64,000 bases of DNA, from contig NW_019211454.1 in assembly GCF_002443255.2 (NCBI RefSeq), positions 25,124,782-25,188,781 of the forward strand. The letters are read 5' to 3'. Shown here piece by piece: positions 11,201 to 24,150 of the stretch; positions within the stretch are counted from its first letter, which is position 1, and each line of letters begins with the position of its first letter. The notes beneath the pieces were generated by a model. The model did not search any database. It was given only the letters and a program-made list of their open reading frames with translations, and was not told the origin of the DNA. Both the position numbers and the translations under genes were made by a program. The DNA comes from Varroa destructor. Its lineage: Eukaryota > Arthropoda > Arachnida > Mesostigmata > Varroidae.

Positions 11201-11690
11201 TTGTGCTCTTGACACGCGTACATTAGATGCATAAAGGGTACAATCGGTAAAGGCCGGCTTACAAGATGTACTTGCGATTTTTCATGCTTCTTTCTGGCTA
11301 AAGGTACAAATACCCAACCGGTTTCTCGAACTTGACTTGTTACTATATATGAACTCTTTTCAACCAGAGTAGATCTGGATTGTCTCTGTCCAAATAGATA
11401 ATCTGTTTGAGCTGGAACTAGCGAAGAGGGCTACATGGAACGCCGTCAAGACCAACGGATGTACTGATTTTATGTGTGGTGTAATGGCATCGCAAACGAA
11501 GCCCGCCAAGGAAAGTCATCTCTGTTGCTTCATTATCTTTAAATGCGGCAGATGTCGAGTAACCCAGCGATTATGCAAGTGCACAAATGAGAGGGTCGAC
11601 GAAATTGTAAATGGTAGCCCTAACTATAGCTGATGCTAGTAGCGTCGTTGTTGGTCGTCATAAGCTCGATTTGCCCATGAAGAGAAAAGG
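8261..11690. other. AT-rich spacer, nothing recognised
   Basis: Low G+C, with a short GTT repeat (about 8664-8679) and several T runs. The reading frames are 60-90 codons and unlike any family I know. No mobile-element coding motif was found. Confidence 0.4.
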
Positions 11691-12660
11691 GAAGGGCTGA
11701 AAGTTGAAGAAAAAGAAGCAGAAAAGAGGAGGAAAAGGAGAGGTAGGTTTCACGGGAGAGGGCGTGAGGTGGGCTAGAAACGACCGAGGGCCTCCGCTCC
11801 TCTTCATCTCTCTTTTACCATTTTTCTCAGTGAGCGTAGTTCCGCGCTCTTGCGCGTCCGCGTGACTGCCGTTTGCTTTTCGTCCTGCTATTTTCGCGGA
11901 CTCCTAGATTCTCGATAAGGGACAACAGCGCCAGCGGGCGGTTAGCTCCCTCTATTCACCGGCGCTGATCGACGGTGGCATCAGCGCCGCAGCTTTTGCA
12001 ATATATTTTTATTAATAATCCCTCAGGAGAATTCCGTCTTTCCCACTTCTCCCTAAGCTTGATCTCTCTAACAAGCATAGGCGCGCCTTTCTCAAACTAC
12101 GCCTTCTGTTACCGTTGCTGCTGCTTTAGCTGCCACTGCCCTGGGCCTTCTACACCCATGCAATATTACCACTATTCCTTCATTCACGGCCACGCCCCTC
12201 TTCGTAACCAACCCCTCAAGTTTCTCCCTGCGGATCTGTGGATCCGTACTTCGTTTGAACGCGGGTGTCCTGGCTGGCAAGAGGACAGGCGAGTTCGCGG
12301 GCGTTCGATCAGCCCTGGATGTTCTCTCTTACGCCCAGATCTTTCACCCTCTCACTTCTCTCTGTGAGCAGTGGCTGGTACTACCACCGCGCCCAGACCA
12401 TTGCCCACGGTGCCAGTTACACAGCACAAGCATACGGCAGGAACTGCTACTCCGCCGCCAGTCTTTCCCTGCCACGGCGATATCTGTTCTCGCTGATAAG
12501 AACGAAAGGTCTTCAGGGAATTTAGGGACATAATTTAATGAATTCTCCGTCGTTGCCGTTGCTGCTGTTGTTGTCGCAGATACGTGCTGTATCGCAAGCA
12601 ACACTGCTTTGCTGATGTCAGGAACGAACAAGCGACTTTGGCCTCCGTGTTACCTTCTGC
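11690..12660. other. GC- and pyrimidine-rich island with unassigned open frames
   Basis: The left part (11820-11960) is CpG-rich and contains CTCAGTG at 11826, close to the arthropod initiator TCAGT. From 12078 to 12533 the plus strand has an open frame of about 150 codons with an alanine-rich start and no stop. Several other frames are also open because stop codons are rare in GC-rich DNA. No domain, signal or conserved motif is visible, so I do not call a protein. Confidence 0.3.
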
Positions 12661-13832
12661 TGTCCTTTCTAAGCGAAGACAGAAATCTTGTTGGTAGCTG
12701 GTAATGGCTAGAGAGACTGGTGCTCGCCTTACCTCTATTAGTAGTTTTAACTTAGCGGGTACAAGCGAGACGATGTTGAGTGGCTGCCGTTTGACGCATG
12801 AACATAAGTTCAGTTGATGAAATTCAGAATAAGTCTCACTGTCATACTTGCTCTCACTGTCCGTTATTGAGTTTTTAATATATATTTGAAGCTTGATCGA
12901 TGCTCTCTAAGCATCTGGACAGATGAAAAGTTTCAAGAACTTCAAAGAAATGATGGACATAATTTTTCAGAGAACTTAATTTACTAATTAATTTTTAATT
13001 TACTATGGTTGTCGAAGCCAACACTGAACTTCCCATTAGATGGACGCGATAGAAGACCGAAGGCGCAGTCTTTATATGAAATAGCATCATGACACACAGC
13101 AACTTCGCATAGCCGCGTATGCGATACGAATTGATCAGTTGATGTATGGACGAGAACAGTGACATGCTCTACGGTGTTTACATGAGCATAGACACAAAGT
13201 CGCAAACAATAAAGATATACATTCGAATTTCAGCGAAAGAGAGCGAAATTCATTGGGATGGCAAACACTATAGAAGTATTCCTGGCGTATCCGTTCAGCG
13301 AGGTCATCAGACTAACGAGTCCTATGCAGCCGGAGAGCTACCGCCCAAGCCACCGATCCGACGGAGCTAATCATATTTCTCTGGTGAGGGTCTGAAGTAA
13401 TTGCATTTCTTAGTTTTCACCCAAACGACTTTTTTAGGTACGTTTGGATCTGGATCAGCGTATAGAGAAAGACGGCGCTCAGTAAAAATTTGTGCTTCTA
13501 CAAAAACTTTGTGTGATATCAGGCATATTAACAAAATTTCCAGCACAGGTGAAACTTAAGCAGTATTATAGAATTAACATTTAATATGTCAAAAGTGTGC
13601 GACTATTTTAAACTCTAATATATTTATAATTTTGTTTTTTATATTTATAATTCCAAGAAAAACTATTGGAAAATAACACCCGCACGGTGTAGGCATGTTA
13701 ACTTTAGTCAACTCGGATACTGCTTTCAAAGAAGTTCCGTCCCTGTTGTAGAACAGATACGCGTATTGCTCACCAAAATACCTTTCTAACACATGAGAAA
13801 ATCTGATCGTCAGAAAGATGGCCTTGGTTTAC

Positions 13833-13868
13833 TATATATATATATATATATAGATATAGATATATAAA
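13833..13868. repeat. TA microsatellite followed by GATATA units
   Basis: About ten TA units run into a short GATATA repeat. Confidence 0.9.
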
Positions 13869-16553
13869 TGCTACTTGCCGCCTTAAAACTGTATTCTGCA
13901 AAATTTATAATGATAACAATTGCCAAAATTTGAAATATAGATACATAAAGCGCTTATAAGAACGTTTTTTGCATTAAGCAAATTTAACAGAAAAAAATTA
14001 CGTAAAATTATACATTGCTACCGATGTGTTATAGCTTTTATGCTGTCCAGTGTTATTTAGCGGATCGAAAAACTTCAGAAGTTTATAAGCAATATGAGAT
14101 AGAACGAAAGGTACTTTCGTGAATGTTACGCTTACTGTCTCGTATTGCTCACATATTGAAGCTATATTCTGGAAGCTTCAGAGGAGCTGCGCACTTGCAG
14201 TGTGCGTTACTATGGGTTGTCTGTGGTTTTTTTTTTCAAAAGAATCGACGGTAGAATACGCTATGTGATGTGTCGCTCCCTCTAAACTATGGAGTCAATG
14301 GAAATCATGAGCACTTAAATATAGAGAATATAGGGTGTGAAACCGCTGCCCAATTTTGTTTCTTTCGGTTCAGGCCGTGATTGAGGTAGAGTGATGAGGC
14401 TGCTTATTGGCGTTGAACAGGCACATTATGTGTAATCAATGGGCGCGTTGGACGTCTACGAAGTTGTCCAGAATTTCGAGATATCCGGACGCACTGACTA
14501 TTTCATTTTCGGACAATATCTCGTGGTAACAGATACACCTAATTCGTATTGCGAGTATAGGTATCAGCTCACACCAACACCTATTCTCCCTCTCAAGCCG
14601 TTCTTTCACGGAATCGTTTTCCATTGGGCGACACAAATAAACTCTTTTCTCGTTTATCGTTCTTGAGATAGATTTTCTTTCTACTGGTACGAGTTATGCA
14701 GATTACAAGATATATCACACGTATTGCCACCCCCTTTTGGATATAGTTTGTAATTTTTTTTTGCTTCTTTTTTTTTCCTTCTTTATTCTCAGTGTTTTCG
14801 TTGCAATTTTGTGAAACGTGCTTCCAGAAATCATGTACTGAGCCGACAGAAAGCTCTCAAAGGCATCGGTGATCTCAGCAACTTGTTCTCCTATTTGACG
14901 TGTACTTACTTCCTTTGTAGTCTTCAAGTTCCTTTTTCGCTCGTAAAATGGTTATACCAATAACGAACTGTTCCTCCGTTTAGGGTTTTTTTGCTTAGGG
15001 TTGCTACTGATCTGAGATAAATTCCGTTAGCTCTCTCACTTTCGAGAGACAAAAATTAAATTACTGAGCGTTGATCTTAAACGATATCTTTAAACTTCTC
15101 ATTCTCGGATGATATTTATCAGGTTGTAACCGTGTATAGTCTAAGACGACTGCCATATTTCGACTAAAAGTAGGTAGCTTAAAAGCTATTTAATCGCTTG
15201 CGTAGCTCAGCACCAGCCAGTATTATTACCACATTTAGGGCACAGGAAATCAGATGCATCTAAACCCCATCTCATTCGATAGATTTTTAAATTTAAACAA
15301 TAAAGCTCCCAAATTTGTTATACAGAGCTGATATAGAAACGGTCGTCTGGACGGGAGCAATTTCAAAATGGCCTTAACAAAAGATAACCGATTGTATTTA
15401 CAAAAGTTTTTTTTTCGCTACAAACACTATATACTTAACATTCTAATTGAGTCCAAAATCCATAAAGTAGCTACGCTTGCCTTTCATTATGAGGCCGAAA
15501 AGTTATAGAACATTTTACAGGGTAACTGTCTTCACTCACGAGGCATATTTTTATGTAGCTGCGCGTGTGTGTGGGGGAAAAGGGGGAGGGGGCAGAGATA
15601 GTATAAAAAAACAAAACTGACACTTGTGGGAAACCAAAAGTCCTCGGACTATTCACGAAAAGAGTTTGTAACCTAAAAACACTGTCTGGTGTCGCATAGA
15701 AACAGTAGGTTTTTAATAGGGTAGGGTTTGCTAACTTTTTTTTCGACGAAACCGTTAATTTTCGTTACTGCCAGGAGATGACCCCACGCTTTCGTGTACC
15801 GAAATTCCTTGAAAAAAGATTTCCAAGATTTGTAGTCTCAGTAAAGTGGTCCACCCTCCATATAAGTAATATCGTAGCCGCGTTATCAATGGGTCACTTT
15901 GGTGAACGGTTGATCTCGACGTGGGATGACGTCGAATCGTCCACAGAACACGTGAACTAATTTCACTCGAATTCTTTTTGTGAGGGTATTTAAAAAGCAA
16001 AATATACCATGGCGATCTGCGGACGGTGGACGAACGTAAAGAAAATAGCTGTGCCGCTTTTTCAGAGAATGGATCAGATGTACATGGAAAAGTGGCAGAA
16101 AATTACGTGAAGCGGGTAACTAGCGTTAGGAAGGTAGCTAGGTAAGAAAGCAAGGAAACTTACTTTATTGATATTGTATTTGAGTACAGTTTTGAATGTA
16201 AAAGGTTCACAATAAAGAAAGACGTATGTAAACATACTCGGTCGTTTATTGTTGGCATCATTTGGAAGCAGCGTATGATCAGATGGCCGTTCTTATATAT
16301 TTGGCGAGTGTTTAATTGCAACTATGTCGATGTTTTCTTGGCGGGATGTTGCTGCATTTGATAAATCTTCTCATATTTAATTGGAGACAATAGGAATGCC
16401 TGCAAAAAGAAAGGCAAACGTACATTTCAAGGGTTATACCACGTTTTCTAAGAATGAATAATTTAAGTTCGTTCCAGATCTATTAGCGCAAGTGTCGAAC
16501 GCTAAGTAAATTTTTTTTCTGATTTAATGGCGATCGTTATAACAAGCTCATCT

Positions 16554-16556
<3 letters not shown>

Positions 16557-16589
<33 letters not shown>
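16557..16589. repeat. AT microsatellite, the longest in the window
   Basis: An uninterrupted run of about sixteen AT units. Confidence 0.95.
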
Positions 16590-16591
<2 letters not shown>

Positions 16592-17099
16592 GGCCCAGCG
16601 TTCTAAACAAAACATTTTGTACAAGGAGATTTAGGTAATATGTCAATTCCATAGTAGTAACGAAAGTTCTACGGTCATCCGAACTAACTATGGTCAAACA
16701 TTGATTCAAAAAATCAAAGTCCAATGCCAAGATCTCACAGTTAACGATGTCTTATTGGTACTTCACTAGAACAAGCACGACTGAAGAATCGTAGTTACCG
16801 CTATAGGATCTAATGAAAGACTGCAGGTATTGCGTGAGGTGACGATGGATCTATGTTTTCGTGTCTAACTTGGCGGTGAACCCTCAAGTTACATACAGTT
16901 ACATTAACAGCGAATTCCTCGCAGTTGGTGCAATTAAGCTGAATATAATTGCTGCCTATTGCATTACTGCTAAGCGACTCGTCTGATTTGCCAGTCCATA
17001 GATATTAACTGGCGGCACAAGAACAATTAGCTTAAGCTTCAATGAAGAATAACGAAGAAGCTAAATATAGGGTAGCGACAGTGAGGACAACGATGTGTA

Positions 17100-17880
17100 G
17101 TATGTGGACTTGCGCGGAGAGACTGCCGCCATGACAACGCCATCAATGTAGGCCTGTCTGATGTAGGCCAACAGTGTTTCCGTAGCTGTGTGCCTGCTCA
17201 CATTCCTCGCCCACTTGTATGAAAGAACAGCGAAGATGAAAAAGCTTTCCGTCGATCTATCGGTAGTCCATAATTAAGCAAAACCTCCGTTAGCGATGTT
17301 AATACTACACGAAACGTTGATGCCATATTACAACAATGAAGCGGGCAAGAAAAAAGTAAAATCCGTGACGATGGCGATCATCGCGCTGGTGGTAGAGGCC
17401 TAGGCCCTAGGCATTCGCGGCTGATCTGCGTGTAAGAAAGCTGGTTCAATTTCCTCAACTCCCATTACCACCATCCTATGGTAGATCCCTTTGCGCCTTT
17501 GTTCAGTATTGCTTTTGCCAACTGACAGCGGTCCTGGATAGGAAGAGATCGGTCATGGGGGACACACAGCTTGTGTGGCTGTCTAGCTGCTGCCTTCTCT
17601 TTGCCTGTCGATTGGATTGCGCCTTTGGCCCTCCTCCCTGCCTGCTCATTGTGGAATGCTGGTGCCGACTCGGTTGTATACGATCTCGACATATAATGAT
17701 GGCGCAGGCAGCCGTAGTGGCAATGGCATCGCTGATGCTGGTAGAAGCGGTGAAATGACTCGTGTAACTCTCGGGAAAGCATTCATTGCTTATATAGCAT
17801 ATATCAAAGTCAATTTTCTCTATAGTAAATTGACTAACGAGTTGAAGCCTTGGATCCAAAACCGCAATAATCCACCATAA
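17100..17880. other. Moderately GC-rich stretch with chance open frames
   Basis: Open frames of up to 118 codons overlap on both strands around 17465-17880 and share no recognisable motif. The overlap of long frames on both strands points to base composition rather than coding. Confidence 0.3.
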
Positions 17881-19074
17881 TGATTACAGATGATAACCAT
17901 TTGAGAGGTTATTCCAGTTGTTGAAAGACCATGCTATACGTGCTTTCACTTCTTATATTTAATATACGAACCGGTGAAAAGAGGCATAAACGTTAAAGGC
18001 TGGAAAACGGGTTGTGAACGAAGGCTGAGGACTGTTTCGTTTCGGCAGTTGATCGCTCCTCGGTGAAGAGCAAAACAGTGCATCGGGTCGTGCATGTATC
18101 ACACGTCTATGATAAGATCAAGTAAATAGTACAGGTTCATTTATTAATACGTCTACGTTTCTCCTATGTTTACTTGGGAGGATTTTTTACCGCATTGTCA
18201 TCTCACCCTTGCTAAACTTAGTGTTGGTTCCATTTCAGAGCTTAATTTCAGTGCATCCTTGTTGTGTCCGGTGTATTTCCTATTTTTTTGAAATACAGGC
18301 TTTGATGAAACTCTTGTATCGTCGTGCAATAGGCAAGCCTCGGGTCGACATCTATACAAAAGATTGGACGATGTACCTGTAGAGCAACGTGACATAGGTT
18401 CCATTCAGTCGTGAACAAGTGGCTACAGCTGTTTTGACGTAAAACTGTCTAGCAATTCGAGCTTAAAATTTCATATTTTAGGCTATTAATGGCCGGGCTG
18501 ATTCTGAGAGTAAGAGGTTAATGGTTTTTCTTAGCTGCCGGCAGAGTAGCTACCACTAGAAGCTCAAGCCTGTAAACTACCCACTCGCCATGCTTCTATT
18601 TCTTCATGTGTGTACATTCACGTGTGTAGTCTTTTTAATGGCGCCGTCATTGCTGGCGTGGTCGTAAACTTTTAGATTTTGTAATAGATCCAATTTTGCT
18701 ATTTAATAGCGAGAGCAAGGCCAGGCGAATATTAAGGCCATGACTTCATTTGGCGGCCGAGTCTACTACGAAACGGACACACGTGGTCGTAAAGCGTCTG
18801 CGATCTACCGAAAGTAAGGGTCCACCGACCTGCATTTATAGATGGCCGTATGCACGCCGTTAGCTTTCTCCTTCCTAATCACAGATGTTCCCTAATACTT
18901 CACCGCCGTTCTTGATCGTTCTATATCGCCACACATTTTGCATTGCACTTTTGTGCGCATCGCTGAACGCTGCGGGATGTTGTTAAGCGAACGGAACGCT
19001 GAGTCTTAAATGGTAGATGAAGCACTGTTCACCATAAGTGCATCATAAGTTGGCCGTCTGAAACACTTGATTGA

Positions 19075-19130
19075 CGCAGGATAGCTGGGCAATGGTTTAT
19101 CAACTACAGGCAGTCGTATTCGATCCCCAG
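19075..19130 (+). other. tRNA-like A and B boxes, possible SINE remnant
   Basis: TAGCTGGGCAATGG at 19082-19095 resembles a polymerase III A box. TTCGATCCC at 19119-19127 matches the core of a B box (upstream bases GTA instead of GG). The distance between the box starts is about 34 bases, somewhat short for a tRNA. No acceptor stem is visible. A decayed tRNA-derived SINE head is plausible. Confidence 0.3.
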
Positions 19131-19999
19131 ATAATACCCTGTAACTTTTCGAAACGTATTTCGAAACCAGTAATTATTTGACTTCACGTTGCCATGTGTT
19201 GCAGGTTTGTGACGCAAGTGTTGGCATATAATACTTCTGCTGATCGTATATTGATATAGATATTAACACTTAGAAACATTGTATACTGTACCAATTGACT
19301 ATGCATAGAGTGGGAGAGCTTTTTTTTCATGACGCACGCCGTCGGAAAGACACGATCACTAGATATAACGTGAGGTTTTAATTTTGATGGGTGTCAGCCG
19401 GTTCAAGAAAGTAACAGATGTTTTAGTTTGCACTATTCATTATATCGTACCCAAAAGTAGCCGTTATTTATTTTTAAATGGTTAAGCAATTCGAAGATGT
19501 CTGCGTGAGAGCAAGCGCTGTTTGTGCCGCATATGTACCGTGTAGAATGTAGTTATAGCTATTGCATGTTTTAGCAAGGAGATGCTCTATATTTAAGCTT
19601 AGAGGCTAAGAACTACGCTGTGTACAGATATAATTGAAAAGCCTATATAAAAAAAAAAGTAACATCTGGAAAACTAACATCTTGAGTAAAGGATAATAAT
19701 CCACGTTATCCTTACGTAGTATAAAAAAAATAATTTTTTACTGGAAGAGTTCCTATTTGTCTTTAATGTTATTTTTCTGTTCGAAGTATTAGCAAACAAT
19801 AGTCTGGTACCCTCATATCTCTGGCTCTATTCTCCTGTCCATCTTCAATCTCGGTTCACCGGTTGACACGAATTAAGGAAACAGGAGATCAGTGGTAAAC
19901 CTTAGTATGGTCATCATCATAAACTGTTGTATAATTTAAATTATTGACACCGATACCGACTATTCTAATAGAGGTTCGATAAAAGTTCCATTGTAATTT

Positions 20000-22900
20000 T
20001 CTCCGCGTATACGACGACTTTATTCGACCTCTTTAGTTCTCTGTATCCCCTCTATCCCTTACACGTTCAACGCCGACGTAATCGTTATGTCAGCGAAGAT
20101 GAATTTTTCCCTATAGCTCCCTATGGCCTCTGCATATGCTTCATGCTCTCTTTCTGTTTGATCACCTTATTACGTCCGTCCTCGGACTATCGCTTTTTGC
20201 GGCCGCCGGTGTTACTTTCGTCGGGGAGTTTTTCGTCGAGTTTAGATTCGACCCGATGACGTAGAAGCTGCAGTAAAAGTGCAAGAAGCTCAGGCAGACG
20301 AATCGAATGTGGTAAAAAGGTGGGCCTCTTTGTGACAGCTTCATCTTTGTTGACTGCTCGTCGCTCTAAGGCACACTCCCATTGTGTACACAGTAGCGAA
20401 TGGCGAGGGTTGTCCTATTTGTCTGTCTGTGAGCTTCGAAGCTGGAGCCCGCGTTCTCTAAATCAGAAAATCATGACCCTTCTTGACACGACATCCAGCG
20501 AGAACAGTCGAAGGGAACCTGGTGGCACAATGTGAACCTGAGTCTACCTTACTGGCATATTGCCTTTATCGACATTCTTTTCTGCCTAAACCCGAGCCTT
20601 CTCAAAGAATATACTTCTTATAGCGCCGTTTGTTATAGTAGCCTTTTTCCTTTTTGCTAGCAACCACTTTCTTCTAGCTCTGTAAAGTGCCATGTTTCAC
20701 CTTCCTGTTTATTTTGCGGTGTCTTCGTCGGCTCGCGCACACATTGTGCTGGTTTGTCGTTCCAGCCGTTTTGCTCTCCTGGGACGACGAACAAGTCGAA
20801 TGCTCATGCAAGAAGACGTGCCCCTACGGTCGTGGTCCTGTCCTCTTTTCGTATTCTTCTAAAGATTTAGTTTCTTCGTTTGAAGTTGGCTTTTTTGATA
20901 CCTTCATCGAACATGGCATGGCCCTACTTCCATGTAGGAAGCACTGCAGAAGGAGATGGAGAGCTTTTCCTCCTCCGAAGCAGTTGTTGGCGCCGCTGCC
21001 AAGCAGACTTTTTAACCAACTACCGCGCCACGGGGTTTTGTGGGCAAACTGGCGGAATTCACTACTGCTGCCAGCAGCTCGAAACACCTTTGTAACGTCT
21101 TTGTTCGCCATAATTCATTCATATCGACAGTCGGCGCCGATAGGCACGAACGTCACTGTTTGACAGTGGGCAGCATCTGTCACACTAGCAACAGTAATGA
21201 CGCAACTGAAACGATTAATGGCAACTCGGAAAGTTGCAGAAACGTGGAAAGGGCAAAAGAAAAGCGATGAGGACAAGTCATGCGAAGAGTGGTTTTGCTT
21301 GGCCAAGGCTAGTAACACACAACATTGCTGTGATCTGGTACGGTTTACCTCGTTCGACATTGAGCCATTGGAGAGTGGCCATTCAGTTGATTGGTGCAGT
21401 TCAAGCAGATACATTCGCAAAAGATGTGCAAGACTTAGTCTAGTAGCGCAATGGCCACGGAAGCTTGAGGAGCCTGTTTTTCTTTTTCTGCCCCTTCTTG
21501 TTATGTTGGAATGAAAGGTTTCTGTGTATCGTCTGCCGACATATGAGCCCCCTTTGGACAAGAGGTCAGCGTCTTTGGAGATTTGAAACAGTACAAGCAG
21601 CTTGTTTAACATTCCCTCTCGGCAAACCAACGTTTGGGAAACTTTGAAATGACTATCCCTCCAGCCATGTACTTGACTTCATTCAGATTGCCAAGCAGCA
21701 GCAGTGTGCAATTGAGATAGAAATATTCTGTGAAAAAAAGGAGAGCACTGACCTTCAAGCAGACTTTGTTTAAGAAGCAGCAGAACCAAGTGGAACGAAG
21801 TAGTAGTTCTTAGCGTACTCAATAACTGTAGGTCAGGTCGTCGTACCTCTCGAGATCCTTTCGGTGTCGATCGGGAATTCTTGTATGGCCTACAATATGG
21901 ACAAGACGGTAAGGCTGTCAAATCTCAAAGAAAACCAGGTTCTCTCTACTTTTTGCTGCGGTACCTTTTATTTGGCGAAATCCCTTTTTTTCCGGTTGGA
22001 ACTAAATTGCCTCCTCAGTTTCAAAGGCTCGCTCGATTTGCCCGTTACGAGCTAGCAGGAGACCGTACCTCTAAATTCTGTTATCACCAGCTTCAGTTCC
22101 TCACAGTTCATCTCTAACCCCTAACTTTGCACTTGTTTTTCTCTAGTACCCTTGACTCAAAGACCACACGTTTAACACGCTATTCTACTAAGCGACAATG
22201 TTTACTAGAGGCAGATGGAGCAGGTAATTCAGCTCAAATAGTTATGACGAACAATGCAATTATTAATTCTAAAAAGACTTGCCGCTTATTTTCCAGATAC
22301 GGAGCACATCTTATATTAAATAAACACGAGTGCATCATATTGTTATTTAATCAATAGTCATATGGTCGATACTTTCTTGCTGTGGCAAAATTGATTGCAA
22401 GCAATGATAGTTCACGGATAATACTAAGTGCGACGAGTAACTGAACGCTAGAAACAGGTATAGTTAAAATACGTATTTTGACACGGTGTATATATATATA
22501 TATATACATCTTCTTGTTTGATCCGCTCTTCGTACTGAAACTCATCTTATCTTGGCCGCATATATAATAAAAATAATAAAAAAATAAATTTCTATTTGCT
22601 TTTTAAATATAGTATAGTTGCAATCTTGATAGATTTCTGGAACAAGAAACAACGTTTCTAAATGAATGTAAATATCAATAAGAAAATGAATCCGCCTTTC
22701 AGTATGTAAATGCATTTGAATATAATAGAATTCAATGAGCAAATAACCTCTGACTGCTACGAAAGAAACCCGCATCCAATGTTCACGTCATTCCGTACAT
22801 CCGTTGATGATTGAAACTGTTTCCACTCCAATTCGATAATTCTTCCTAATCGTTATGCCTGAAAAAGTAGTAGTCATAGTAGCCAACTTATAGTATCAGT

Positions 22901-24150
22901 TGTGCATTACAACTCACGAGAATCAACTTTACCCAAGCTTGTCGTAAATGTACAGAGTCACGCGTGCGGATATCGTTTATCTCGATGAACTCCGAACTTT
23001 TTTGTACATTTCAACTGGTATCAGAAGGCATCAACAGAACTGCGATGCATCATTTTTCGACATTTCCGTGGCCGTCGGCTTGACAAGCGTCAGCTGCTCC
23101 ATCAAAACGACTCCATTGCCTTGTTGCTATTGCTGGACTACTGAAGCAAGCAGTGATCTGTCAGTACGAACACTGCGCCGCTGGACAGATAAGGCGCATA
23201 CTCGACTGCTTTGCTCTCAACTTTAGTAGTTTTACTAGCATTTTTGCAGCGTAAAGAAGTTCCAAGTGCCAAGTTGACGATGCGCTTTGATCCGTCTGCC
23301 TCTCCTGACGATGGCGCTGGTCGCGGTTGTTCCACGACTCTTTATGGTATCTGAACTTCTGGCCCGTCGCAGAGCCACACAGACTGGCAAACATATACAT
23401 GTACAGGCGCCTAATACCCTGCCACACGCACGTCCCCATTCCACGTCATCTCTTTCCGTTCTCCTCATAGCGACTACATATCCATGTACTACATTCCCTG
23501 TTCTCCTCTTAATCTGCCCTTCGGTTATGAGAGAACTACGATAAAGGATGAATGCATGTTTGCGTGAGTGGAAGGAGGAAAAACGCAAAATAGCAGTTTT
23601 CCTTGTAGCCACAGCGGATTTATTCGACCCACCGAACCTGCTACAAGCTTTTTCGTGGGGATCTAGCAAGAGATGCGGGAGCAAGGGAACGCAAAAGAAG
23701 TCCAGTCCAGTTCCCACTGTTCCTCGCCCTCCAAAGGGCAACAACTCCCCGCTTGCTCTGGTTTTTGGTGGCTGGGTTGTGCTCGTTCCTCGTCACTCAA
23801 GTAACTCCTCTCAAATTCTACGGCAGACATTCGTTGAATGAGAGGAAAAGGAGATTCAGTCGTGGTCACGTCCCTCATCTCTTACCGCCCTCTGCTTTAG
23901 CCCGCTTTAGAGGAACAACCTAACAGCAACTCAACAATCAACTCTCCCGAGTTCTCACTCGAGTGCGTCAGAGCCTTAAGGCTTCAACCCCCCAAAGAAG
24001 AAACCCCTCTTCCGACCTTACTGAATCCCCCAACTATTATCCAACACACAACTCCAACATCTCTCCCACTTGCTCCTACACTTTAAGACAAGGCCTTAAG
24101 TCTACACCATGCCAGACCATAAGCTTTTCATCGTCTATGAAAACAGAAAG
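20000..24150. other. Long GC- and pyrimidine-rich domain with no assignable gene
   Basis: This 4-kb region has the longest open frames of the window: 158 codons plus at 20687-21163, 171 codons minus at 21115-21630 and 169 codons minus at 23235-23744. Their translations show no known domain, and plus and minus frames overlap each other. Some could be parts of exons, but I have no positive evidence. The 20687 frame opens with a hydrophobic stretch that could look like a signal peptide by chance. Confidence 0.3.
22489..22506. repeat. TA microsatellite
   Basis: Nine TA units. Confidence 0.9.

Larger units (their letters stand above)
12661..17100. other. AT-rich spacer with microsatellites
   Basis: Contains TA runs (13833-13852 and 16557-16589), a purine-rich G-run segment (15573-15592, three runs of five G) and mixed reading frames below 85 codons. 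No recognised gene or mobile element. Confidence 0.4.

Noticed and set aside
12078..12533. 150-codon alanine-rich plus-strand frame, considered as a mitochondrial-targeted protein
   Set aside because: No family match. Several frames are open over the same bases.
15573..15592. Intramolecular G-quadruplex
   Set aside because: There are only three long G runs, so a stable three-tetrad fold would need a fourth run not present nearby.
15755..16000. Possible transposase C-terminal end on the minus strand
   Set aside because: No SPDL-like or QQD block could be read in any frame. The resemblance was only to scattered residues.
20687..21163. 158-codon plus-strand frame with a hydrophobic start, possible secreted protein
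   Set aside because: It lies in GC-rich DNA where minus-strand frames are equally long. There is no domain, no splice evidence and a low-complexity composition.
21115..21630. 171-codon minus-strand frame, the longest in the window
   Set aside because: It overlaps open plus-strand frames. The translation shows no known motif, so base composition explains it.
23235..23744. 169-codon minus-strand frame
   Set aside because: Same GC-rich domain, overlaps plus-strand frames, no recognisable domain.
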